From NCBI RefSeq assembly GCF_011764425.1, contig NZ_BLPF01000002.1, positions 496,997 to 560,996 of the forward strand: 64,000 nt of DNA. Reading direction: 5' to 3'. Source of the DNA: Phytohabitans houttuyneae (GTDB lineage: Bacteria > Actinomycetota > Actinomycetes > Mycobacteriales > Micromonosporaceae). Under the pieces are notes generated by a model. That model was given only the letters and a program-made list of their open reading frames with translations, was not told the DNA's origin and searched no databases. The position numbers and the translations under genes are program-made. This document shows, piece by piece, positions 34,985 through 51,063 of the stretch. Positions within the stretch are counted from its first letter, which is position 1. Each line of letters starts with the position of its first letter.

Positions 34985-35889
34985 CCGCACCAGCCGTGCG
35001 GGCCCGCCGACGCCGGTGGGCCCGCACGGCCCGGTGGAGCGGGTGGCTCTGGGTGCTGCCCGCACTGCTCATGTACGCGGTATTCGTGCTGCGGCCGCTC
35101 GCGCTGACGTTCCAGTACTCGCTCTACCACTGGAACGGCATCGGCGTGGCGCGCTGGGCGGGCCTGTCCAACTACGTCACGGTCTTCACCGACCGCGACC
35201 TGCTGAAGATCATCGGAAACGCGTTCATCCTGATCATCTTCTTCAGCTTCATCCCGGTCGGCCTCGGCCTGCTGGTCGCCACCCTGGTACGGCGGATCAC
35301 CACCGGCGTGTTCGGCACCACGGTGCGTACCATCCTCTTCCTGCCTCAGGTGATCCCGCTGGTTGCCGCCGGCATCGCCTGGAGCTGGCTGCTGTCGTCG
35401 AACGGCCTGGTCAACCAGCTGCTGCGAGGCATCGGCCTGGGCGGGCTGACGCGGGCGTGGCTCGGCGAGTTCGACACCGCGCTGCCGGCGGTCGGCGTGA
35501 TCGGCGCCTGGGTGCTGCTCGGTTTGTGCACGATCCTGCTGGTCACCGGCATGAGCAAGATCGACCCAGCGCTGTACGAGGCGGCCCGGCTCGACGGCGC
35601 CGGTCCGGTCCGCGAGTTCCTCGCCGTCACGCTGCCCAGCCTGCGCCAGGAGATCGGTGTGTGCCTGACCGTCACCGTGATCGCCGCGCTGGCCAGCTTC
35701 GACATCGTCTACATCGCCACCGGCGGCGGCCCCGGCCTGCAGACCACCGTGCCTGGCCTGGAGATCTACCGGCTCGCCTTCGCCCAGCGCCAGGTCGGCC
35801 TCGCCTCCGCCCTCGGCGTGGTGCTCATGGCGCTGGTGCTGCTGTGCGTGCTGCCGATCCAGCGGCTGACGAGGGAGGACAAGGGATGA
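34981..35889 (+). CDS. Sugar ABC transporter permease (CUT1, MalF type)
   Basis: A 302-residue membrane protein with six hydrophobic segments and the EAA loop LYEAARLDGAGPVREFLAVT that contacts the ATPase. GTG 34981 overlaps the stop of the binding-protein gene. The rest of the long open frame upstream is shadow sequence of that gene. Confidence 0.92.
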   Translation: MTAPAVRARRRRWARTARWSGWLWVLPALLMYAVFVLRPLALTFQYSLYHWNGIGVARWAGLSNYVTVFTDRDLLKIIGNAFILIIFFSFIPVGLGLLVATLVRRITTGVFGTTVRTILFLPQVIPLVAAGIAWSWLLSSNGLVNQLLRGIGLGGLTRAWLGEFDTALPAVGVIGAWVLLGLCTILLVTGMSKIDPALYEAARLDGAGPVREFLAVTLPSLRQEIGVCLTVTVIAALASFDIVYIATGGGPGLQTTVPGLEIYRLAFAQRQVGLASALGVVLMALVLLCVLPIQRLTREDKG

Positions 35890-36710
35890 ACCTGAGCCGA
35901 CGCGAGCAGCTGACCGGCCGGCTGTTCCTCATCGCCCTGGTGCTCGTCACCTTGCTGCCGTTCGTCAGCATGCTGTCCGCGGCCCTGCAGCCGCGCGGCA
36001 CGGTCCCCACCGGCCTGGCCTGGCCTTCGGACCCACAGTGGGGCAACTTCGTCGACGCGTTCGACGTCGCGAACATGTCCGCACTGCTGCGCTCCAGCCT
36101 GCTCATCGTCGCCGGCGTCGTACCGGTGGCGGTGCTGATCGCCACGATGGCCGGCTTCGGCCTCGGCCACCTGCGCGTGCCCGGCGGCCGGTTCGCCTTC
36201 CTGCTCTTCCTGCTCGGCCTCACGCTGCCGTTCGAGGCCGTGATCACGCCGATTTACTACCAGGTGCGCGACTTCGGCCTGCTCAACACCCGATGGGCGA
36301 TCATCCTTCCGCTGATCGGCCTCTACATGCCGTTCGCCGTGTTCTGGATGCGTGCCCACTTCGTCAACGTCCCGCAGGAGCTCGCCGACGCCGCCCGCGT
36401 CGACGGCAGCAACACCTGGCAGCTCTTCTGGCGGGTGCAGGTGCCCCTCGCCCGGCCGGCCATCGCCTCGCTGACGATCCTGCTGTTCCTGTGGACGTGG
36501 AACCAGTTCCTGCTCGCGATCGTGCTCGTCGACGACCCGGCAAAACGCACGATGGCCGGCGCGCTCGGCGCCTTCCAGGGGCAATGGGGGACCGATCAGG
36601 TACTTCTGTGCGCCGGTTCGCTACTCATCCTCACCCCGACGCTCATCGTGTTCCTCATCTTCCAGCGCCAGTTCATCAAGGCACTGCTCCAGGGCTCGCT
36701 GAAGGGGTGA
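35886..36710 (+). CDS. Sugar ABC transporter permease (CUT1, MalG type)
   Basis: A 274-residue membrane protein with six hydrophobic segments and the EAA loop ELADAARVDGSNTWQLFWRV. ATG 35886 overlaps the stop of the first permease, with AAGGG just before it. It completes the heterodimeric channel of the LacI-controlled importer. Confidence 0.92.
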   Translation: MNLSRREQLTGRLFLIALVLVTLLPFVSMLSAALQPRGTVPTGLAWPSDPQWGNFVDAFDVANMSALLRSSLLIVAGVVPVAVLIATMAGFGLGHLRVPGGRFAFLLFLLGLTLPFEAVITPIYYQVRDFGLLNTRWAIILPLIGLYMPFAVFWMRAHFVNVPQELADAARVDGSNTWQLFWRVQVPLARPAIASLTILLFLWTWNQFLLAIVLVDDPAKRTMAGALGAFQGQWGTDQVLLCAGSLLILTPTLIVFLIFQRQFIKALLQGSLKG

Positions 36711-36755
36711 AGATGCAACCGAAGAAAACTCATCCAGTGGGCGAGTGGGAATCCC

Positions 36756-36769
36756 GTGAACGTTAACGT
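36756..36769. promoter_or_regulatory. Operator-like palindrome GTGAACGTTAACGT
   Basis: Its core GAACGTTAAC matches the core of the TGTTAgCGcTAACA family found before four glycosidase genes, but the outer bases differ. It is followed at once by the palindrome AGTCTAGACT (36771-36780). It lies 20 bases before the putative start of the signalling protein, so it may control that gene. Confidence 0.35.
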
Positions 36770-36789
36770 GAGTCTAGACTGATCGCGTC

Positions 36790-39700
36790 TTGGCGCCGTT
36801 GGTCGTGATTCATGCCGCCGCGCCGGCACCCACGCATCCTGATCTGTCGGATGGAGGCATCGGCGAAGCGGTGACAAACGATCAACGCGGGGCCGCTGCT
36901 CAAACGGCGCTTCTTCACGAAAGCGCCCGTTGTCGGGTGACACGAGTGTTCCTTGCCGATGGCAGTGTGATCAGTAAGGAACCGCTGGGTCCGGACGCCG
37001 ACCGCCGCCTGCGGCACGAGCTCGCCATCCTGAGCCGGCTGTCAGGGCTTCCAGGCATCGCGCAGCTGGCGGCGGCGCCGGCGCGACCCGGAGCCATCCT
37101 GCTGGCGGACGTCGGCGGTGTCTCGCTGGGCGGCACGGCGCTGCCCTGGCGTCCGGTCGACCTGATCGCCCTCGCGCTGAGCCTCGGGCGGGCGGTCGCG
37201 GGGATGCATCAGCGAGGCGTGATGCACACGGACATCAGCCCGACGAACATCCTCGTCAGCGATAAGACCCGGGAGCCGTGGCTGATCGATTTCGCCCTGG
37301 CGACGACGTTCGTGCAGACTCGTCCGGATCTCACCCCGACTGAGATCGTGGGCACCCTGCCCTATCTGGCGCCAGAGCTCACCGGCCGCACCGGCCGGGC
37401 CGTCGACCAGCGCGCCGACCTGTACGCACTCGGCGCCACGCTGTACGAGACGGCGACCGGCAAGCCGCCGTTCGGAGCCGGAGACCCGCTGCAGCTGGTA
37501 CATGATCATCTTGCCCGCGTGCCGGTGCCGCCGGCAGAGGTAAACCCGGCCATCCCAGGCTCCCTTTCCGCGATCATCATGCACCTGCTGGAAAAGGAAC
37601 CGGACAACCGCTACCAAACCGCCGAAGGGCTGATCCACGACCTGGTGCGGGTGCGCGAGGGCTCGGCCGAGCACCTGCACATCGGGGAGCGGGACTTCCC
37701 GCTGCGCCTGCGGCCACCCTCGCGCATCGTCGGGCGAGACAGCGAGATCGACGCGCTGGCCGCGGCGTTCGAGGCGAGCAAGGTCGGCAACTGTCCGGGA
37801 CTGCTCGTCGGCGGTGCCCCCGGCGTGGGCAAGACGTCGCTGATCGAACAGCTGCGACCCCTCGTCGCGGCCAGCGGTGGTTGGTTCGTGTCCGGCAAGT
37901 TCGACCAGTACCGCCGCGACCTCGAGTTCGACGGCGTCCATCAGGCCTTCCGGGCGCTGGGCCGGCTGCTGCTCGCCTTGCCCGAAGACGAGCTTGCCGA
38001 GGTCCGCGGCCGCATCCTGCGGGCACTGGGACACGGCGCGGGTCTTGCCACGGCGGTCACGCCCGAGCTGGCGACGCTGCTGCGGGTGGAGCCGGAGCGG
38101 GGCGACCCGCTGACCGCCGAGGCGCGGGCACAGCGCAACTCGCTGGAGATCCTGCGCGCTGTGGCGTCCCGCGAGCGGCCCGTCGTGTTCGTCGTCGACG
38201 ACCTGCAGTGGGCTGGCCGGACGCCGGTCGGCTTCGTCGAGATGGTGCTCGGCGGGCACGAGAAAGTGGACGGACTTCTGCTGGTCAGCGCCTACCGGGA
38301 GCCGGAAGCCGACCACCCCTTGGCCGCCCTGATCTCCCGGTGGCAGCGGGAAAAGACCGGTCCGGCCCGGCTGTGGCTCGGCGACCTGAGCGCCACGAGC
38401 CTCGCGACGCTGGTGGCCGACATGCTGCGGATGGAGGTCGACGAGGTCGCCCCCTCGCCGAGTCCCTCCTGCGGCGCACCGGCGGCAACCCGTACGAGAC
38501 GGTGGAGCTGCTCAACTCGCTGCGGCGCGACGGGGTGCTGTGGCCCGCGGACAAGGGCTGGGAGTGGGACCCGTCCGCGTTGCGCGGCGCAGCCGGGCCG
38601 GTGGACCTGCCCGACCTGTTCACCACGCGGGTCGCGGCGCTGCCGCCGGAGACCCGCGGCCTGCTGGAGCTCATGACCTGTCTCGGCGGCCGGGTGGAGG
38701 TCGACCTGCTCCGGGCCGCCACCGACCTTCCCGCCTCCACGGTCCGGGAGCGGCTCGGTCCCGCGCTGGAAGACGGGCTGCTGGTGATGGAGTCCGCCGA
38801 TCAGGAGGCGGTCCGCTTCCGCCACGACCGCGTCTGGGAAGGCGCCCTGGCGTACCTGACACCGGAGCGGCAACGGACGGTCCGGCTCCACCTGGCCAGG
38901 CGACTGGCCGCGCGGCCTGAGCTGTCCACTGTGGCCGCTCAGCAGTACCTGCACCTTGTCGACATCGTGCGGGACCCCGACGAGCGCCGGCGGGCGGTCG
39001 CACTCTTGCGTCGAGCGGCGGAAGAGGCGCGCCTGGTCAGCAACTACTCGCTGGTGGAGAGGCTGCTGTCGGCGGCGGTGCGGCTGGCCGATGCCGACGA
39101 CAGCGCGTTGCTGATCGCGCTGCACACCGGCCGGCTCGCCGCGCTGTACGGCCTCGGCCGGCTGGACGACGCCGACGAGGTGTACCGGGTCATCGACCGG
39201 CTGGCCACCGACCCGGTGCAGCGGACCGGGGCGACGCTGGTGCAGGTCTCCAGCCTGGCCAACCGGTCGCGGCCGCAGGAGGCGATCGAGGTCGGCATCG
39301 AGGTGCTGCGGCGGCTCGGGGTGGCCATGCCGGCGGTGGAGCAGCTCGAGGGCGAGGTCGACCGCAGCCTCGACGCGCTGTACCGGTGGCTGGACCGCAC
39401 CAGCGAGGACGACGACCTGGCCCGCCCGGAGATCACCGACCCGTCGCTGCTCGCCGCCGCCGCGCTGATCAACCGGATGCTGCCGCCGGCGTTCCAGAGC
39501 AACCCGGCCACGATGGTGTGGCTGGTGCTGCAGGCGGTGTGGATGTGGGTCGAGCACGGCCCCGGCCGCACGCTGGTCGGCCCGGTCGCGCACCTGCCGT
39601 TCGCGACGACCCGGCGGCGGCAGGACTACCGCACCGGGTACCGGATGATGCGGCGGGTCCTCGCGGTGAGTGAGGCGCGGGGCTACGAGCCCGACACCTC

Positions 39701-41753
39701 ACAGGCCCGCTTCCTGTACGCGTTCGCCGCCGGGCACTGGTTTGCCCCGCTGGAGGAGTGCGTCGCACAGGCCCGGCGGGCATGGGAAGGGCTGCTGCAG
39801 GGCGGCGACGTGCAGAACGCGTGCTGGACCGCCAACGTCTTGGTGTACGCGATGCTCGACTGCGCGCCAACGCTGGACGCCTACATTCCCGACGTCGAGG
39901 CGGCGCTGGGCATCGCCCGGCGGACCGGAAACGAGCACAGCGCCGCACTCACCCAGCCGTACGCGTGGCTGCTGTCCACATTGCGCGGTGCGCCGATCGA
40001 CGCGCCCGCCCCTTCCGATCGGCTGGCGGACAACCCCACCGTGGCCAGCAACGTGCACATCACCCGCGCGCTGGCGGCCGCCGTGCTGGACGAGCCGGCC
40101 GAGCTGGACCGGCACTCGGCGGCGGCCATGGCGCTGCTTCCCTTCATGGAAAACCTGTACCTGTCCGTGCCGGCGTACCTGACCCGCGCGTTGGCCCTGG
40201 CCGCCGGCGTCCGGACCGCCGAAGCGGATGCCCCGCAGCGCAGCGCGCTGCTGGCGGAGCTGGACACCGTCGCGGAGTGGTGGAGGGCGCGGGCGGCCGA
40301 CGCCCCGACCAACTTCCGGCACCTCTGGCACCTGGTGCAGGCCGAACGGGCGTGGGCGACCGGCGACTTCCGCGCCGCGGTGTCCGCCTTCGACAGCGCC
40401 CAGCGCGACGCCAGCGTGCCACAACGGCCGTGGCACCGGGCGCTCATCGCCGAGCGCGCCGCCCGCTTCTACCTCGCCCACGGCGTCGCGCACACCGGTC
40501 ACGCGCTGCTCGCCGACGCCTGCCGCGGCTACCTGGACTGGGGCGCGACGGCGAAGGTCGAGCGGCTGCGCCAGGCCAACCCCGACCTGCTCGTCGCCGA
40601 CGGCGTGCGAGCGCTGCCGGCACCCGGATCGGCCGGTGACGCCCCCGCCCACCGCGCCAGCATCATGACCGGCGCGATCGACCTGCTCGGCATCCTGGCC
40701 GCCTCGCAGGCGCTCAGCTCCGAGACCAGCCTCGACGGCCTGCGGCACCGCGTGGTCGATGTGCTGTCGGCGATGACCGGCGCCACGGGCGTCCAGCTGT
40801 TGCTGTGGGAGGCGAACACCGGCACCTGGCGCCTGCCCGCGGCCACGTCCGAGACCGCCTCGATCTCGCTCGACGAGGCCGTCCACCGCCGCCTGGTCCC
40901 GCTCTCCGCGGTCCGGTACGTCGAACGGACCCGTGAGCCCCTCCTGCTCAGTGACGCGCTCTCAGACGACCGCTTTGCCCGCGACCCGTACTTCGACGGG
41001 CACAGCTGCTGCTCGCTGCTGGCGGTGCCGATCCTCAACCGCGCCACGCTCCAGGCGTTGCTGCTGCTGGAAAACCGGCTCATCCGCGGGGCGTTCTCCA
41101 CCGAGCGCCTCGACGGCCTCATGCTCATCGCCGGCCAGCTCGCCGTCTCGCTGGACAACGCCTTGGTGTACGCGTCGTTGGAGCGCAAGGTGGCCGAGCG
41201 GACCCGGCAGCTGGCCATCGCGAACGAGCACCTCGAGCGGCTCAGCGTCACCGACGCTCTCACCGGCCTGGCCAACCGGCGGCGCTTCGAAGAGGTGCTC
41301 AACACCGAGTGGGATCGCGCCGTGTGGGCCGGCAGCTCCTTGGCGCTGGCGATGATCGATGTCGACCACTTCAAGCGCTACAACGACCACTATGGACACC
41401 CGGCCGGCGACGAGTGCCTTCACCGCGTCGCGGATCTGCTCAGGCAGCGCAGCCTCGCCGGCCACCTCGTCGCCCGTTACGGCGGTGAGGAGTTCGCCGT
41501 CATCATGCCCGACACCGGCATTCACGTCGCAGGTGACATCGCCGAAGGGCTGCGGACCGCGGTGCTCGGCCTGGGGGTGCCGCACCACATGGTCGCCGCC
41601 GGGGTGGTCACCGCGAGCATCGGCGTGGCCGCCGCGGTGCCCACTGCCGGCACCAGCGCCGACCACCTCGTGGAGCTGGCGGATGTCGAGCTCTACCGGG
41701 CCAAGCGCGCCGGCCGCAACCGCGTCAGGTGCGCCGACACGGATGGTGCCTAG
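36790..41753 (+). CDS. Giant Ser/Thr kinase-like / AAA ATPase / GAF / GGDEF signalling protein, frameshifted as sequenced
   Basis: About 1654 residues when repaired. A protein-kinase domain (about 40-290) has Lys in VISKEP, the catalytic loop HTDISPTNIL and DFA in place of DFG. A STAND-type ATPase domain (about 310-620) has Walker A GGAPGVGKTS near residue 341 and VVFVVDDLQWA. A helical repeat region (about 620-1290) leads to a GAF domain (about 1292-1460). The C-terminal GGDEF domain (about 1480-1650) has an intact RYGGEEF active motif, so c-di-GMP synthesis is likely; no RxxD inhibitory site is seen before it. The frame changes at the C5 run 38450-38454, where a sixth C gives EVAPLAESLLRRTGGNPYET. 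Start uncertain: TTG 36790, GTG 36805 or GTG 36871 (GGAGG 13 bases upstream). Fusions of this kind occur as trifunctional kinase/ATPase/cyclase proteins; the trigger is unknown. Confidence 0.82.
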
Positions 41754-41788
41754 GCCGCTCTCGACCAAGAGACCCAAACGAGACGCGA

Positions 41789-41945
41789 GCTACCGCGACG
41801 TCCGCGCTGGTCCGGACCGTTGCGCGGGCCCCGGGGAAACGTGGAGCGCAGCGGGCGTTTTGGGGTGCGTTCCCGCGGCCTCACCCTCCGCGGTCGCCCT
41901 GCTTACCCCGCTCCCGCAAATCTTGGCGACTTAGCGTTCTCGACT
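41789..41945 (+). repeat. Dispersed intergenic repeat, partial direct copy
   Basis: Starts with GCTACCGCGACGTCCGCGCT and continues through GGTCCGGACCGTTGC, CGCGGCCTCACCCTCCGCGG and ATCTTGGCGACTTAGCG. These blocks recur in the same order and strand at 54153-54265, with an extra 40-odd bases here after GGACCGTTGC. It directly joins an inverted longer copy. There is no gene in 41754-42240. Confidence 0.75.
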
Positions 41946-42195
41946 TCGAGCTGGGATTACTCCGGTGTCCTCCCAGCTCACGATGTCCGCGCCGCAGGGG
42001 CCAGCATTACGGGGTTGGCCCGCAGTTCGGCACCGTCGTAGCGGTCTGTGACGGCCGATCAGTTGGGTCGGTGTGAGCGTCGAGATCTTGGTTAGTTTGC
42101 GCGTTATTTCGACGCTAACTTGCCAAGATCTGCCGGAGCGGGCTCCTGAGTCGAGCTGGGCCCCCGCGGAGGGTGAGGCGGCAACCGCGGGTGTA
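41946..42195 (-). repeat. Dispersed intergenic repeat, long inverted copy
   Basis: The reverse complement matches 54190-54445 over about 250 bases: CTCACCCTCCGCGG, AGATCTTGGCAAGTTAGCG, CGAAATAACG, CTGATCGGC-GTCACAGACCG and a GAGCTGGGA/TCCCAGCTC hairpin (41950-41981). A second stem AGATCTTGG/CCAAGATCT (42083-42091 with 42123-42131) is also kept in the other copy. No coding capacity was found; it is probably a short non-autonomous element or a structured intergenic repeat. Confidence 0.8.
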
Positions 42196-42240
42196 GCGGC
42201 AGCTCACCTCTAACTCGGGGCCGGACTCACGCCGGTGATG

Positions 42241-42408
42241 TCAGGAGGACGTCAGGCAGAAGGGGTGGCCGGCCGGATCCAGGAACACCCGCCAGCGTCC
42301 GTCGCCGGGCTGGTGGCCGGGTTTGGCCGCGCCGAGCTCAGCACCAGCTCTTCCATCGCATCGAGGTCGTCAGCGCGGAAATCCAGGTGGAACTGTTGTG
42401 GCACGTCC
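42241..42408 (-). pseudogene. Remnant of a VOC/glyoxalase-like protein gene
   Basis: Read on the minus strand, VPQQFHLDFRADDLDAMEEL followed, after a one-base frame change near 42340, by LGAAKPGHQPGDGRW, then RVFLDPAGHPFCLTSS and a stop at 42241. This is the C-terminal part of a small vicinal-oxygen-chelate (glyoxalase-like) protein. The N-terminal half is missing and the frame change is not in a homopolymer, so this looks like a truly decayed gene. It lies just beside the dispersed repeat. Confidence 0.7.
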
Positions 42409-42470
42409 TGACCCCGCCGCGGGAGCAACGGCCCAGACCACGACCGGCGGGGCGGGCACGCTGCCGGCGG

Positions 42471-43508
42471 CTACGCGGGTGCGGCGAGGATGAGGCCGGA
42501 CGGCGGCGGCAGGGGCTGGAGCTCGAGAAACCGCCAGCCGGCCTCAGCGAGCCACCCCGCGACCTCGTCCACCTGGTAGAGGTCGCCACCGCTGATCATC
42601 AGGAACTCTCCGGCGCCGAAGCGTGCGGACGGGTGGGGCGCCACGTCGGTGCGCCACCAGTCGACCAGCAGCAGGCGGCCGTCGGCGGAGATGGCCTCGC
42701 GCAGCCTCCGCAGCAGCTCGACGATGCGCTCGGGTGCGAACAGGTGCACCACGTTGGCCACGAGGATCGCGTCGTGGTCGCCGGGGATCGGGTCGGCGAA
42801 CAGGTCGGCGCCGACCGCCGTCAGCCGGGTGGCGAACGCCCCGGACGCGGCCTCCTCCGCGACGATCGTCGCCACCTCGGGCAGGTCGACGACGGTGGCC
42901 TCCAGGTGCGGATTGCGCTCCAGGATGGGCTTGGCGAAGGTGCCGAAGCCGCCCCCGGCGTCCAGGAGCCGGCGGTGGCCGCTGAAGTCGTAGGCACCGG
43001 CGAGGTCGGCGGCTGTCTCGGCGGTGACCAGCGCGACCGCCGCCTCGTACGCCTCGGTCTGCGCCTCGGTGAGCTCGGTGCGCACGCCCTGCCTCGTGCG
43101 GAACGCCGTCGCGGCGTTTGTCCACGTCGGATAGCTCACGATGTCCCAATACCGCGCGAGCGGACGCAGGTCGAACGGTCCGCGGCCGGCAAGGAACGCC
43201 TCGGCGTCGGGGGCGTTGCGGAACCTGTCGCCGTCGCGGATCAGCAGACCCGCGTCGGTCATCAGGTCGGCGATCGCCCGGGCGCTGCGCTCCGGGATGC
43301 GGCACCGCTCGCCGAGCTCAGCCGTGGTGGCGCCGTCCGGGCCGACCGCGCCGAAGAAGCCGAACTCGAGCGCGGCGAAGAGCGTCTTGGACACCATGAA
43401 CCCGGCGAACAGCTCGATGATCCGCGTGGGTGCCGGTGGCCCGGCCGGTGCCGCCGCGTCGGCCTCTGTCGCCGCATCGAACACCCGCTGCGCCGGCTCA
43501 TCCGCCAT
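42471..43508 (-). CDS. SAM-dependent O-methyltransferase (family 2, small-molecule type)
   Basis: A 345-residue cytoplasmic enzyme. An N-terminal winged-helix dimerisation domain (about 25-110, containing ELGERCRIPERSARAIADLM) precedes a Rossmann methyltransferase domain whose SAM motif is LLDAGGGFGTFAKPIL; LFADPIPGDHDAILVANVVH and LLLVDWWRTD follow as usual. Such enzymes methylate hydroxyl groups of natural products. It has no obvious partner gene here and is divergent from the GH27 gene, so its role in this sugar-use island is unclear. Confidence 0.88.
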   Translation of the reverse strand: MADEPAQRVFDAATEADAAAPAGPPAPTRIIELFAGFMVSKTLFAALEFGFFGAVGPDGATTAELGERCRIPERSARAIADLMTDAGLLIRDGDRFRNAPDAEAFLAGRGPFDLRPLARYWDIVSYPTWTNAATAFRTRQGVRTELTEAQTEAYEAAVALVTAETAADLAGAYDFSGHRRLLDAGGGFGTFAKPILERNPHLEATVVDLPEVATIVAEEAASGAFATRLTAVGADLFADPIPGDHDAILVANVVHLFAPERIVELLRRLREAISADGRLLLVDWWRTDVAPHPSARFGAGEFLMISGGDLYQVDEVAGWLAEAGWRFLELQPLPPPSGLILAAPA

Positions 43509-43580
43509 GAGTCATCATCCGATCGCCGATGATCAATGAACTTTCCCCGCGCCATCTTAGCGAAGCGCGGGGCGTGTTAA

Positions 43581-45473
<1,893 letters not shown>

Positions 45474-45493
45474 GCGGACCCACACCGCCTCGA

Positions 45494-45523
45494 CCGGACG
45501 GCCCGTAGGCAGGGGCCGTCCGG
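45494..45523 (+). terminator. Terminator hairpin after the GH27 gene
   Basis: An 11-bp perfect stem (CCGGACGGCCC with GGGCCGTCCGG) around an 8-base loop, 20 bases after the GH27 stop. It separates GH27 from GH95 transcription at least in part. Confidence 0.65.
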
Positions 45524-45600
45524 CGGGGCGGGCACCGCCCTCACGCCGGCTCTGCCCGCGGTGACGGCGGCAGCCGATCACGCTGCTTTGGAGAATCGCC

Positions 45601-49903
<4,303 letters not shown>

Positions 49904-49920
49904 CCTACCTCCGCGGGAAA

Positions 49921-49954
49921 GGCCGGTGCGGAGAGGGCAAGCTCCGCACCGGCC
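49921..49954 (+). terminator. Terminator hairpin after the GH10 gene
   Basis: A perfect 13-bp stem (GGCCGGTGCGGAG and complement) with an 8-base loop, 17 bases after the xylanase stop and 17 bases before the LacI start. Confidence 0.7.
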
Positions 49955-49971
49955 ACCGCGGAGCCCGGTGA

Positions 49972-51063
49972 ATGCGAGGTTTCCCAGCGTTGGAAGACGA
50001 ACGCGAGGCGCGGCCGGTGGACCGCACGCCCAGCGGGTCCGTACCCGTGCTCGCCGTCGACGAGCGCCCGCGCTCGGTCATCATGCGCGACGTCGCACGG
50101 CACGCCGGCGTCTCACACCAGACGGTGTCCCGTGTGCTGAACGGCCATCCCAGGGTGCGGCCGGAGACCCGCCAGCGGGTGCTGGCGGCGATGCAGGCGC
50201 TCGACTACCGGCGAAATCTGGCCGCCCGCACCCTGGTCACCCGCCGGTCCGGCATCCTCGGCGTCATCGGCGTCGAGACCACGCTCTTCGGCCCGGCCTC
50301 CATGCTGTTCGGCATCGAGGAAGCGGCACGCGCCGCCGGGTACCTCGTCACGGTCGCCAACGTCCGCACGGTGGAGCGCCAGGTGGTCCACGGAGCCGTC
50401 GACCGCCTCTGCCAGCACGCCGTCGAGGGAATCATCGCGGTCGCACCGAAGCCGGCCTTGTTGGACGCGATCGCCGCGGTGCTGACGGGCCCGCCGGCGG
50501 TCGGCGTGGGTGGGGGTGTCGACGGCGCCGTACCCACGGTGCGGGTCGACAACCTGGCCGGCGCCCGCCTTGCCACCCAGCATCTGCTCACCCTCGGCCA
50601 TGCGACCGTCCACCACGTCGCCGGACCCTTCGACTGGCCCGAGGCCCGTGAACGGATCGTGGGATGGCGCAGTGCCCTCCTGGACGCCGGCGCGCCGGTA
50701 CCCGTGATCAGGCCCGGGTCCTGGAGCGCCGGATCCGGGTACGAGCGGGGGCAGAGGCTCGCGCGAAACCCGTCGGTGACGGCTGTCTTCTGTGCCAACG
50801 ACCAGATCGCGCTCGGCGTGCTGCGGGCGTTGCACGAGGCCGGGCGGCGGGTGCCGGAAGACGTCAGCGTGGTGGGCTTCGACGACACACCGGACTCCGG
50901 CTACTTCCTGCCTCCGCTGACCACCGTTCGCCAGGACTTCGCCGAGCTGGGGCGGCACAGCCTCGCGATGCTCCTGGACCGGCTCGACGGCGTGCCGCCG
51001 GTGGCGCACGTACAGCTGCCACCCGCGCTTGTCGTGCGGGCCAGCACCGCGTGGGTCAGCTGA
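49972..51063 (+). CDS. LacI-family transcriptional regulator
   Basis: 363 residues as drawn. The helix-turn-helix RDVARHAGVSHQTVSRVLNG begins only at residue 39, so ATG 50083 (M38) or GTG 50017 may be the true start; a GGAG lies before ATG 49972, which I keep. The ligand core is typical, ending VVGFDDTPDSGYFLPPLTTV. It follows the xylanase gene and converges with another LacI gene (8-base overlap). It is one of two candidates to bind the TGTTAgCGcTAACA sites before the GH43, GH27 and GH62 genes; no such site lies next to it. Confidence 0.9.
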   Translation: MRGFPALEDEREARPVDRTPSGSVPVLAVDERPRSVIMRDVARHAGVSHQTVSRVLNGHPRVRPETRQRVLAAMQALDYRRNLAARTLVTRRSGILGVIGVETTLFGPASMLFGIEEAARAAGYLVTVANVRTVERQVVHGAVDRLCQHAVEGIIAVAPKPALLDAIAAVLTGPPAVGVGGGVDGAVPTVRVDNLAGARLATQHLLTLGHATVHHVAGPFDWPEARERIVGWRSALLDAGAPVPVIRPGSWSAGSGYERGQRLARNPSVTAVFCANDQIALGVLRALHEAGRRVPEDVSVVGFDDTPDSGYFLPPLTTVRQDFAELGRHSLAMLLDRLDGVPPVAHVQLPPALVVRASTAWVS

